This document shows positions 35,385 to 45,525 of a stretch of DNA of 64,000 nt, piece by piece (the first letter of the stretch is position 1; each line of letters begins with the position of its first letter). The notes under the pieces were generated by a model, which saw nothing but the letters and a program-made list of their open reading frames with translations, had not been told where the DNA came from and searched no databases. The DNA is from Marsupella aquatica. Its lineage: Eukaryota > Marchantiophyta. The position numbers and the translations under genes were made by a program. The stretch lies in the NCBI GenBank assembly GCA_973895155.1, contig OZ316893.1, positions 11,532,001 through 11,596,000 on the forward strand, read 5' to 3'.

Positions 35385-38007
35385 TTACCGGAAAGCAGCA
35401 TCGACATCAACCAATATGGGCTCAAGTCGAAGCTGTTCTGCAAAACCTTCAAAGAGGGCCTTGGCCAGAATCTGAAACTCGCCTTTGTCAACTTCACCAC
35501 TATGGTCAGTGTCAACTTCTTTAAACACATCAGTGTAAAGCTTATCCACTTCCTCACTCTCTTCTGGGGATGGAAGCCCCCACTGCGCTCCTTGACTCTC
35601 AAACACCGGACGGATTTCAGCTTTGGTCAACTTGCCATCCTTGTTTTCATCTAGTTGTTGAAAAAGATTGTCTGCCACCTCTGCTAAGAGTTTTTCATCG
35701 TCAAGCATCTGCAAAATCAAGGGATCTCTTTCAGATAAGAGAATTTCTGCAGACTTGAAAACTGGAATCCTTATATTCCAGTAAAGAACCACAAAAGCTT
35801 AGTCCTTGACAGTCTCATATAGGGCAAACTTGAAGTAGATATCGTGAGATCAAATCAATCAGCCATTGAAATGGCTAAAATTGAGGCCCTTCACTAAAAA
35901 ATGCTCCATCTATCCGACACCTTAATGCAGCTTATAAGAAATTAGCCAGTGACAAGACTCCATATAAGACGACGAGGTTAGCTGCGGGATTCTAGGATTC
36001 AGATCTTAAAGAGTCCTCCGTTGACAAAGTTTTGAGAAACAAAATGCACAAACAAATCCTAGCTTAGAAAGCCATTGACAAATCCGACTGGACAAGAAAA
36101 TTGCATACCTTGCGTAAATGGGATCCATTCAGCACTTTTAGATCTCGGACAATGAGTATTGGCTGTTTTGCGAGTGTCTCCGCGAGATCTTGCAGCACAG
36201 TCTGAAGTAGTTCCGCAAATTGGGCTTGTCCCAGTCCCTGAGACCCATCTCCAGAATACTTTTCTAGCAGCTTTGTGATCAAATCATCTGCGTTCTGACT
36301 TGCTGTGCAAAGGCAGGAGACAAGGAAAAAGAGTGGAGACGGGATTTTTTGTAAGTTTTCCAGCTCCGAAAAGATGCAAACTGCGGTTCTCCATATTAAA
36401 CCTTTCATGGACGCCAAAATTGCTGAATGGACATGAACAATTTGGGCCGCCAATAACAATTGAACTATAAGATTTTATGAAACGCAAAGGAAAAGTGAAA
36501 GAAAGGGAACGCATGCTGACACAATATAAAAGTCAAAGAAACCTGCAAAATTGCGTGCTATGATGTACATCCAAGAGACGTCAAACCAGTGGGTCTATTG
36601 CAATAGTGAATAAAAATGAGTTGACGAACTGCACAATGAAACTACTACAGCGCGTCCTGTGATGCACAGCTGGCGTGGAGTAGGCGACCTACTGAAACCA
36701 CAGGAAGTACATTGAGGTGGATAGCAGTCGCAAGTGATTTACCTGCAGGTGGGGGTACACCCTGCTCAAGACCTAGCTGCATGACAGCAGGCCCAAGCTC
36801 ACTGCGGCTGAGCTTACCACTCTCATCAGTGTCTAACTCCTCGAATAGGTTTTCTGCCAACATGGCAAACTCATCCTCATCGTCGAGCAATGCCTTGATT
36901 GTCGATCCATCAAGAACTGACACCACTATGGGTTGATCTGTATACACACACATAAATGTCGGATCAATGAGTTGCGGATGATTAGGTTCAGGCAATACAA
37001 TCATTTGAGTTCCCAGGCATTTTCTCGGGGGCCACCCCGAAAACCTACAGGTTACGATTCATTACGCTCATTGTAATCAGTACACAACATTCACTTCTCG
37101 TGGGCTCCACGCAGATGCAGGGTGCAATATTGCTTAATCTACTTATACAAAAGTATACAATTTATCTTGGTTGAAAGATAAGACTGTTCTTCTGTCCGCA
37201 GAGTTAAAGAGAATAAGAGGCTTCAACGCCGCAAGAACTGCTGCCACAAAGGAAGCAGTATGATTGGGACGATTGCTAAGGAATACTTGTTCTATGCCGA
37301 CTCTGATCAAGTTTTATGACCAGAGCAACTCTCTACTCTACCCATACTGCTCACGAGGTACCAGCGGAAGATTACCGAATTAGCAACCAACATTTCAATG
37401 TTTGAAATTGAGAAACATGAAGTTGGCCTCTCCTTGAATGCATGATCAGTTTCTCGAAGTGCTATCGGCGAATCCAGAATGTGAGATTCTCAAAGGCGCT
37501 CCATGAATTCCGTGGTTTGTCTAAACTGTAGTCCTCCAAAACATCGGAAGCTTCGACCTGAAGCCTTCTCAGTCGCCCATCAAAAACTGAATTGCAACAA
37601 GGCGCCACATAACCTAAAACTCAAAGATGTGTCCGATCGTAAAACAACACTGCAACTAACATTGACGCTGTCTCTGGGAGGTTTCAGGAAGCACCTTGCA
37701 AAGCGTTGGCGATTGCCTGCAGGTAGTCGTGCAGAGATGTGGCAAAGGCATCTTGATTGAGCGACTCTTCTGCAGCGAGGGGTATCCCTTTGAAAGCTTG
37801 GTCAAATATTTCAGCTGAGACTTGCACTCCCAGCAAAAGAACAGTAGCCTCGGAGATAGCAGCGGACTTCACATCTGCTGGGGTCACAAACCCTTTGCCT
37901 GCGACGTCAATCTCCTTGAATTTATGTGGCGCCTTCTCTGGTATGGTCGGCAATGCCGCATGAATCTGCGACCCATCTAGCACACGCACGACGGCTTCTT
38001 CCGCCAT
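35385..38007 (-). CDS. EF-hand protein with three tandem modules
   Basis: This is a predicted calcium-binding protein of 341 residues. Four exons join in phase: 38007-37695, 36937-36743, 36302-36109 and 35708-35385. It resembles the small plant EF-hand proteins typified by Arabidopsis At1g64850, but has three consecutive modules. Each module opens with a V-x-VL(D/N)GS-x-(I/L) phrase, near residues 8, 110 and 218, and the modules end near ALQDQPIVV, LAKQPILIV and LRLEPILVDV. Loops with good calcium ligands are residues 140-151 (DTDESGKLSRSE), 254-265 (DENKDGKLTKAE) and 300-311 (DTDHSGEVDKGE). The matching loop in module 1 (residues 34-45, DVAGKGFVTPAD) and the second loop of module 2 are degenerate. 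No signal peptide or membrane segment is seen. The exon chain is inferred from splice sites and module alignment; function beyond calcium binding is unknown. Confidence 0.82.
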
Positions 38008-39700
38008 CTCCTCTCCCTGTCTCTCTCAACTTTAGTCACACTCGCTCCTACCTTTTCCTCTCCTCTTCAATTCGAACGGATCCCAAGCTGCGGGTGGCCA
38101 ATCCAAGCCCTCTCAACTTCGAGACCACACTAGCTCGCTCCTCACCCTCTTCAAAACTCCCTCAATCCAATCCCATTCAGAAGTGATTGAATGACAGAAA
38201 ATTCTGCGCCACAGTTCCTCAAACGGATTTCCAGTTTTCCACAGCAGCAGCAGCGGCAGCCGGAGAGGAACAGAAGGATGACGACGATTCTCTCTCTCTC
38301 TCTCTCACCTCTTACCTCTTACCTCTTAATGCCGCCGACAGTCAGCAACCGGAGCGAGCGAATGGTGCCGTGTATCGACAAGCTTGACGCCCAATGCTCT
38401 ACTCTACACATCCATCTTTCAGCCACATTCTCCTCCTTCCTTCCTCCGTCTCCAAAAAAAACCCGCTGCACCCTTCTCCTCTTCTCTCGAGCACTTCTCC
38501 CGAACTCTGATCTCCGCCTTCCTCTGCCTCTGTTCGATTGCTGCTCATTCGGCCGTTCACTTGCTCGACTGTTGACGAATTCTTCTTCGTGTCCGTCTTT
38601 CTGTTTCTGTTCCTTCTCTTCGAAGGGACTAAGGGAGGGAGGGAGGGAGGCGAGAGACTTCCCAAAGCGCCCAAAGTACAGAGGTGGAGTGGGACGAGAA
38701 CCCACGTGTAGCCACCTGAAAGCCCCGAAATGATTTGGCTTGCGCCATACGGTCGACACTGTACTAGTGTATACTGTACGTACGTACATCTTTAGCATTT
38801 GTCTCCTCACTGTGTTGTCTTCTGTAGAGCACTACCCTTCCCCCCCCCCCCTTCAAAGGAGCGCTTTACATATATCAAAAGTAAAACAACTTTTTTGACT
38901 GCTTTGCCACAAAAGATGTTCCAAACGATAATAGTTTCATTATTTTTTTGGAATTAGAAATATGCCACAGTGTTGTATATGGACAACTAGTTCACCAATG
39001 TATTTATAAATATGCCATGGTGTTGGATATGGATGACAAATTCACCAATGTAACAAAAGATAGCCTAATACAAAAATAGTGGCATATTTGTAAATACAAT
39101 AAAAGCTGTGACAATTGTAAATTGGAACATCTTTAGTGGTAATGTAGTTTAAAGCTGAAAAGTACAATCCAATGTAAACGGGAGTTATATTTTGCCACAA
39201 AAAATGTGGGTGAGTACATTCAAGCCCATAAATTGTTCTATTTTCATACTCATCCCATTCCCAATCACTATTTTCCACAGGCATCCCCAACTTCAGTGAC
39301 ACCCCAAGAGTCATGGTGGACACCTTACTCTAAACTTTCGCCCCAGACAATAGCCTTTGATTGCAACTCAGTAAATGAGTGATTGGCGAGGTGAGTGGAA
39401 AGTTTAAGAATTGTGTGGCATTGCGTTCCTGGGCTCAATTTCCACCGGACTGGCTATTCAAGGGGGTCAAGAGCTGCAACACATGAGAAGGGGCACATCA
39501 ATGTACTGTCCCATTTTGATGGGAGGAGGGTTGTCCAAGCTACTCTGAGGGTCGCATCAAGACAGTCCAAAGAAGTGGTGGAGAAGTCCCCAACATGTTC
39601 CTACATGTCAATTCTAATGTTGGGAGAGCAAAAAGTGGCGGGCCAGGAGAGCGACTGTAAATGCACAACAATACGGTGGGGATTCAAATTTGAGGCATGT
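38008..39700. other. EF-hand gene 5' flank and intergenic repeats
   Basis: The first several hundred bases are C/T-rich on the + strand (GA-rich in the sense of the EF-hand gene), with a TC tract and ACCTCTT repeats at about 38293-38328, probably leader and promoter. A poly-C run lies near 38840. Between 38900 and 39060 two copies of a phrase like ATATGCCA(C/T)(A/G)GTGTTG(T/G)ATATGGA precede a shared TTCACCAATG. They resemble the repeats at about 31330-31460. Overlapping frames at 38191-38733 and 39395-39727 are not supported as genes. Confidence 0.45.
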
Positions 39701-39719
39701 ATACTTAGTCTAGGGTTAC

Positions 39720-40073
39720 AATTTTAACTGTAGTTAGGGCTTACCCAAGCGGTGTTTGTTTGGATAGGAGAAACTCAGGCTCATTGTTACGGAACTAGTT
39801 GAGAGATGGAGAGATCTTGTATTGCGGAGGCTCGGCATGGCCAACGGGCCTAGAGTGTAGTAAAAGCTCTCATGTGTTCCCGTGGACTTAGCCTCAACTG
39901 AGATGAATCACCTATTGTCTATACCTAGGAGGAGCGAGTAAAGTGCAACAGGATGTTCTTCTAGTCGATAACTCTGATTGATCTGGATTTGTTGGTACAA
40001 TCTGAAGCAGAGAAATATCCACTTGCTGCTCACTAACATCAATAAACTCTTCTTGTTCCTAAACTCCTTCTAG
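39720..40073 (+). mobile_element. Copia-like LTR remnant (second copy)
   Basis: The stretch CTCATTGTTACGGAACTAGTT (about 39779) followed by GTGGACTTAGCCTCAACTGA (about 39881) matches the order and wording of the remnant at 14999-15100. No internal region is attached. It abuts the miniature element beginning at 40074, so one probably inserted beside or into the other. Confidence 0.5.
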
Positions 40074-40120
40074 TGTTGGAAATGAACCACACTCGAACTG
40101 ATGATGGTGTAGGCATGACC

Positions 40121-40188
40121 GGCTTATAGCTCAATGGTAGAACACTACAATGTACACGGGAGGTCCTAGGTTCAATTCCTAACCGTCC
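40121..40188 (+). other. tRNA-like segment (A and B box) inside the TRIM LTR
   Basis: TAGCTCAATGG (40127-40137) fits a pol III A box and GGTTCAATTCC (40169-40179) a B box, at a spacing normal for a tRNA. The T-arm folds (CTAGG-TTCAATT-CCTAA, 4 of 5 pairs) and the D-arm partly pairs, but the anticodon stem does not form. It is therefore tRNA-like sequence and not a functional tRNA gene. The A-box half recurs in most array units as TAGCTCA. Confidence 0.6.
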
Positions 40189-40210
40189 ATGCTATTGAAT
40201 AATTCTAACA

Positions 40211-40223
40211 TGGTATCAGAGCC
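40211..40223 (+). other. Primer-binding site (initiator-Met tRNA)
   Basis: TGGTATCAGAGCC is complementary to the 3' end of plant initiator methionine tRNA, the usual minus-strand primer of Copia and TRIM elements. It begins immediately after the LTR terminus ACA. Confidence 0.85.
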
Positions 40224-40920
40224 AAAGAATGAGAATTCTCTTGAAGCGAGTGTGGCTCAAGGGAGGGTGTTGAATAAACCACACTCAAACTGATGATGGT
40301 GCAGGCATGACAGGCCTGTAGCTCAGTCTTGAGGCAAGTGTGACTCAAGGGAGGGTGTTGAAAATGAACCACACTCAAATTGATGATGGTGCAAGCATGA
40401 GGGGCCTGTCGCTCAGTCATGAGGCAAGTGTGGCTCAAGGGACGGTGTTGAAAATGAACCACACTGGAACTGATGATAGTGCAGGCATGATGGGTCTATA
40501 GCTCAGTCTTGAGGCGAGATGAGTGTGGCTCAAGGTAGGGTGCTGCAAATGAACCACACTCAAACTGATGATGGTGCATGCATGATGGGCCTGTAGCTCA
40601 GTCTTGAGGCAAGTGTGGCTCAAGGGAGGGTGTTGAAGGGGGGGTTTTGAAAATGAAACACACTCAAACTGATGATAAGTGCACCCATGGGGGGCCTGTA
40701 GCTCAATCTTGAGGCCAGGTGAGTGTGGCTTAAGGGAGGGTGTTGAAAATGAAATCCAACTCATGATGGTGAAGACATGAGGAGTGTGGCTCAAGGGAGG
40801 GTGTTGAAAACGAATCACACTCCAATTGATGATGATGATGGTGGCGTGTGGCTCAAGGGAGGGTGTTGAAAATGAATCATTGGGTTCAATTTACTAACAA
40901 TCCGCGTGGTGAAGAGAATG

Positions 40921-43107
40921 TTAGGAGATGAATGTTAGGAGATGGGTTCTCGAAGAAGTTGCTTGGAAATCATATCGAGTCCCGCTGGGCCCCCGATGAC
41001 TTCCAGCACTGGCATCGCATGAGAGAAGATGCCACAAGACGTGTACGTTTTGGGCATTGGAGAGCGGAATCATCTCGTGAGGACGTGAGGTGCTTTATTC
41101 TGTGGAACTGGGGTCTAATCAGAAGATCCCGAAGTCAAACAGTGCATCTTCCTGATTCAGATCGTTTTACGAAGTCATGAAGTGACGGAGTCCTTCCGGG
41201 TCGTGTCTCTGCTCCATAGGCTCGGCGTCGACCTCATTCAGGCGGATGGTTCCCGAAGCGAAGCAAGCGAGTGGAGAAGTAGACTTGGTGGGCCCGCTCG
41301 ATGCAAATTCGGAGCATTCACTTGATTGGGTGGTGCTCTTTGGACGGCGCAATCAGCGTTGTACGTTTGTAATGTCTTAGATACCATGACGAGATTGCGT
41401 GAATGTACATCAACATCAACTGACCGTGACTAGACTGCGGCAGGAGCGGGCTTGGAGACTTTGCACCGGACTGCGTTTTGGGCTGCGTGATTTGCAAAGT
41501 GAGCGAGTCGAATGTGGTGGAGTGTAAGTTATCCAATTGAAAGGGAAGGTGATAGAGCAGCTCAAAGTGGCAGAGCAGAACTCGTTCCAAGCATGAAGCG
41601 GAAGTCGCGTCTGAAGTACAATACAGCTGCACAAAGGCCATAGATTAGCTAGCTCGTCGCGTTGAAGACGACGTTGAAGTGGAAGTGGGACTGTAGGGTG
41701 TAGGTCAAAGCAGATTTTGACTCGACCTTTTCTCCAGCATTTTCGTTCTGTCCCGAATTTCAGTGATGTCAAGTCTCAAAGTGTGCAGACCAAAATTGAT
41801 CGGATCTACTGTTGTCGTTACCAATGCACGGCCAGGTGCGCAGCAGGAATCTCTGCGAGTAAATCATATCGTGCAAAAATTTCACATGAAAAAAGTAGTG
41901 CAAATCTCGTCCACGTCCCCGAAATTTAAAGTATGATACAACAATGCTCAAATCACCCGCTAACAAGAAAATTGTCTTGCTCTAATCATACCCAAAAATT
42001 CCCCCCATTAGCATCTGCAAAGGTGCCTCAGACTCGATCAACTGAAGATTTTTCATTTCTGTTTTAAATTACATTCGTAGTTGTTTGTTCAATCCTACTG
42101 GAGTGGATTTTCCATTCCGATCGAAATGTGACTTTCTTTCCGAATTTGGAACTTGGTTATCAATGCTTGTGCTCCATTTGTCATAGCAACCTGAACCACA
42201 GATGATGGCAACAGAGAACGGTCCACCTCGGGAATGGCTATGTGTAACTCTTGATCGGCTGTCCACCGCTCCCACAAGTCCACGACCTTCGCCATGCCTA
42301 GGTGTGTTGAGAGTGACATCTATTCACTACAATTATGGAGGTGATCTACTCTGGTTTGCTCTTGACAGAGCTATGGTGGAACGTCTTGCAGGATGCACAG
42401 TCGTCTCAGCATTTTGAAGTATTGTTTTGCAGTAGGGTCATGTTCGGAGGGCTCGGTCAAGTTCCTTCCAATATTGTAAGGCCATCACTTTTTGTACTAT
42501 AACCGTTTGACTAGGCCATTTAAAGGATCTCACCAAGTCAATATGGACTGTGAGGTCCTTCTTAAAAGTAAATACTTGCATCGAGGGGTCCATTGTCCGT
42601 CCGCCCGTCCGTCCGGAGGGGCGCATGGTCTTGATAGGGTTTGCAGGGAAAACAAGAGGGCACAGTTATTGACCAGTTTGAGGTTGAGAGCAATGTGAGA
42701 CTGGAGCATACACTTCCAACACTAGTGAAGAGTTACGCAGGGCAGAAATTTTGAATTCCTGCGTCGAAGAGAGCCCCCCACGGAACAACGATGATAATGA
42801 CCAACTGCGTGTTGCAACTGTTGAGAGAATTTGACGGTCGGAAGGGCAGAGTACTTGTATGCAGAATTCCTTTGCTATTTCAGAACCAGTAGAAATGTGT
42901 TTAGTGACGATCCGTGGAAGGAAGAAGATCGGGTCATGATTTTGTTATAAACGATTTGGTAGAATTTGGTAGACGAAAACAAAAACGATGTTTTTGACTA
43001 CCAAATGTTGAAACCATTTAACGCTAAACCTACTTCCATTTTCCAGCTACGAATCTACACAAGAGAAGGAAAAATGTATGTCCAAGGCTATTGGAGGAGA
43101 CGAGTAA
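40921..43107. other. Intergenic, no gene recognised
   Basis: AATGTTAGGAGATG is present twice in tandem at 40917-40944. Frames such as 40932-41180 and 42202-42417 have no family features. The remainder shows no repeat or coding pattern that I can defend. Confidence 0.4.
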
Positions 43108-45525
43108 CTAATCTTTATCACTAGAAGCTTCCCCCTTTCTCGTTACGAAAGCCTCTTTGCTCGCTTCAGCAAGAAAAACAGCTGCTTCCTCAGCTACAGT
43201 CAACCCACTCGGCCTCTTTTTTGGAGTGGAGCTCATTGCTCCTTTCTCATGTTGCCTTTTGGGGGCTCCCTTCGTGCCTAGATTCCTCAAGCTCCTCCTT
43301 TGCTCTGTAATACACATGTTAAGTGTTAGCATTCGGCTAGCCTGCAGCCAATTTAAATAGCCACTGCGACTGTCTTCGTCACTAGTCGGAAACGAAGGGA
43401 GTCTTCCTGAGAAATCGGGAATATCAATGAACAAATTGCATCGCGCAAGGACCCAGGAGAACAGGATACTACGCACGAAGAGCATCTTCGACCTACTCGC
43501 CTATCCATTCCCCTATTTTATTTTTCTCTTGTTAGAAGCTTTTGTCTCAACCAGCATAAATAGGTCTCTCATCTTCTATGTCGTTCGAGACTGTAATGAA
43601 CTTTCATTATGAAGATACGAGTAACATCTTGTGGGGTAATAACACCAACTGAAATTTAAAGAGTTATTTACCTTTCGAGAGATCGGGAATGGCATGTTCA
43701 ACGAAGCGATTTGCAGCCTTAACGTCCAAGCTTGAGGCTGGCCTCCTAGGACCTGCCCCAACGTGTATGAGCCGCACATTAGATTCTTGTTTTAGCCCAG
43801 CGCGATATTTTCGTCGTCACATTTCAACATATGTCGAACAAATGGAACAGGTACTACAAGGAAAAAGTCACTCTTCTTCTGGGCAGAACAAAGTTGAGTA
43901 AAGACGAGTAAACCAAATTGGTCAAAGCGAGCATTGAAGGCATAGACCAAACGGATCATCGTAGCAACTTGACTCTGACTAGTGGACTCATATCCTGTAT
44001 TAGGTAGAAATAGTATCATCTCAAACGCCCAGAATTCGTCAAACTTCAAGTCGATAACAGAATCACGTTGACAGGATGCAGAAAGTCTATGTATTTTTCT
44101 AATCCCCATTGATATAGCTGTGATGCTAGACTCTGATGCTAGACCACAGCTGAACAAGGTCTCTAAAGAGTTGTATTCTAGGGTTAAGGGTTTAGGGATA
44201 GCGACTCTATACACTGTTGTTTAGGGTTGGCTAGACTCTCTATCCCGCATAAAATCCAATAATTGGCAGAAACAGGATTTTCCTTCCTGGTCAATTTAGG
44301 GCATATAAATGATATAATGCTTCTCAAATCGCTGAAGATTGGACTGCAACTTAGTTCACAGCTATTAGACAAACGAAGTATCATGATAAGACTGGAGAGT
44401 CTGGACCAGGCACAGTAAAGCAAGGAAAACATTATTATGTACCTGTGCTTCTATCAACTGCCTTTTGCACCTTATCTTGATATAAGTCAATTCTTACCTG
44501 CACACAAACCCATGTACGATTGCAAAGGGGTGAGGACACAATACTATTGTCGTCTTGAAGAAGTGCAATAGCGAAGGATGACAACATAGATGTGCTGCAA
44601 AAAGGATGACGTTGCTACCTCAACGTGTTTTGTGGAGCACGGATCAGTTTTTGTACATCATCTTACAGGACATTCAACTTGGACAGGGGAGGTTTCGACT
44701 TAAAACAACATCGCCGAAGATCACATCATACCATTGAAACGGTGCAAACAATTACTACTGCCAACATTAAAGGAAAATTGAACTGCATTGGGTACTAAGC
44801 CAAAAGAGACTCGCAAACAATAAATAAACAGAAAGCTCCAACCAACAGTTTATCGTTTCGGTACAATGTCGTGTGCAGATCTTATGTCTCCATGTACAGA
44901 GTGCTACGGGTAAATCATTCACACGAGTCGGAAATACACACCAGTTCGCTGCTTGCGGGGTGATCGTCCGGAGATATGCCATTTGTCTTCAAGTACACTG
45001 TACAAGGAGGAATGAGCAGTTTGGTTTATTTTAATACACTCCGCCACTCGACACCGCAGAGCATGCCTTCGTAAAACCCTAAAGCTAACAATATCAAGTG
45101 CCACACAGCCGAATTGAGTCGGACTCCACTTCCTGTCGAGATAAATCATGAGTACGAAGATACGACATAATTACATTCCAGGAACCTTCAGAAAATCCAC
45201 AGGTGAGCGAGGGCTTGAAAGACTATCTTCCGCTGTACAAAGAGGATTCACTGGAAAGGGTAGGGAAAACCAAACGACTGGGCTTCAAGACGCGGAGAAT
45301 TACGCTATGTCTTTCAGAGAGAGAAGAGTTACCGGTAAACAAGACTGTGAGTGCCTTCGACAAAGCATAGAATGTGGACGCACGCTCAACGAGCGACAAT
45401 TGCTCGAAAGATTCACGAGTGCAACGTGGAATCACACAGCTGAATTGCTCCTCAACCTTCTGCAGGGCACGATCTAAGTCGTCGACAGTACGCAACACCT
45501 CGGCTGGCAACAAAGCTTCCGTCAT
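43108..45525 (-). CDS. C1D: C1D/LRP1 family nuclear exosome cofactor
   Basis: This small nuclear RNA-binding protein belongs to the Sas10/Utp3/C1D family, which helps the exosome subunit Rrp6 process rRNA and other structured RNA. Five exons join in phase: 45525-45333, 44997-44942, 44497-44443, 43785-43672 and 43304-43108, giving 204 residues. Recognition rests on ordered family landmarks: ERASTFYALSKALTVLF (helix 2 of the domain), ISPDDHPASSEL, then RIDLYQDKV, and LDVKAANRFVEHAIPDL. The C-terminal tail is lysine/arginine-rich (GTKGAPKRQHEKG), as expected for a nucleic-acid contact. The start is the first ATG in an otherwise Met-free upstream frame. The exon-4 acceptor (AACAAG) has a poor pyrimidine tract and is the weakest junction. 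The gene lies alone, with more than 3 kb of non-coding sequence to the right. Confidence 0.87.

Larger units (their letters stand above)
40074..40920 (+). mobile_element. TRIM (miniature LTR retrotransposon) expanded into a tandem array
   Basis: A 137-base putative LTR (40074-40210) begins TGTTGGAA and ends TTCTAACA. It is followed at once by TGGTATCAGAGCC (40211-40223), the classic primer site for initiator-Met tRNA. A short internal stretch then ends in the purine tract CAAGGGAGGG (40258-40267), directly before the next TGTTGAA. After that, shortened units follow, each an LTR start, a jump to the internal tail, and the purine tract. Unit starts are at 40268, 40356, 40446, 40541, 40631, 40741, 40802 and 40864. 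Spacing is 88-110 bases, falling to about 61 at the end. The last copy regains an LTR-like end (GGTTCAATTT...AATGTTA, to about 40923). There is no coding capacity, as expected for TRIMs. Confidence 0.8.

Noticed and set aside
35139-35654. 171-codon + strand frame
   Set aside because: It is antisense to the last EF-hand exon, whose minus-strand reading has clear calcium-binding loops.
38191-38733. 180-codon + and 163-codon - strand frames
   Set aside because: Both read the C/T-rich (or G/A-rich) repeat-bearing flank of the EF-hand gene; composition explains the openness.
40121-40188. Functional tRNA gene
   Set aside because: Boxes A and B are present but the anticodon stem does not pair, and the segment lies inside an LTR.
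40205-40818. Minus-strand frames with repeated His/Cys-containing peptides
   Set aside because: They are translations of the TRIM array; the repeat period in DNA explains the repeated peptide.
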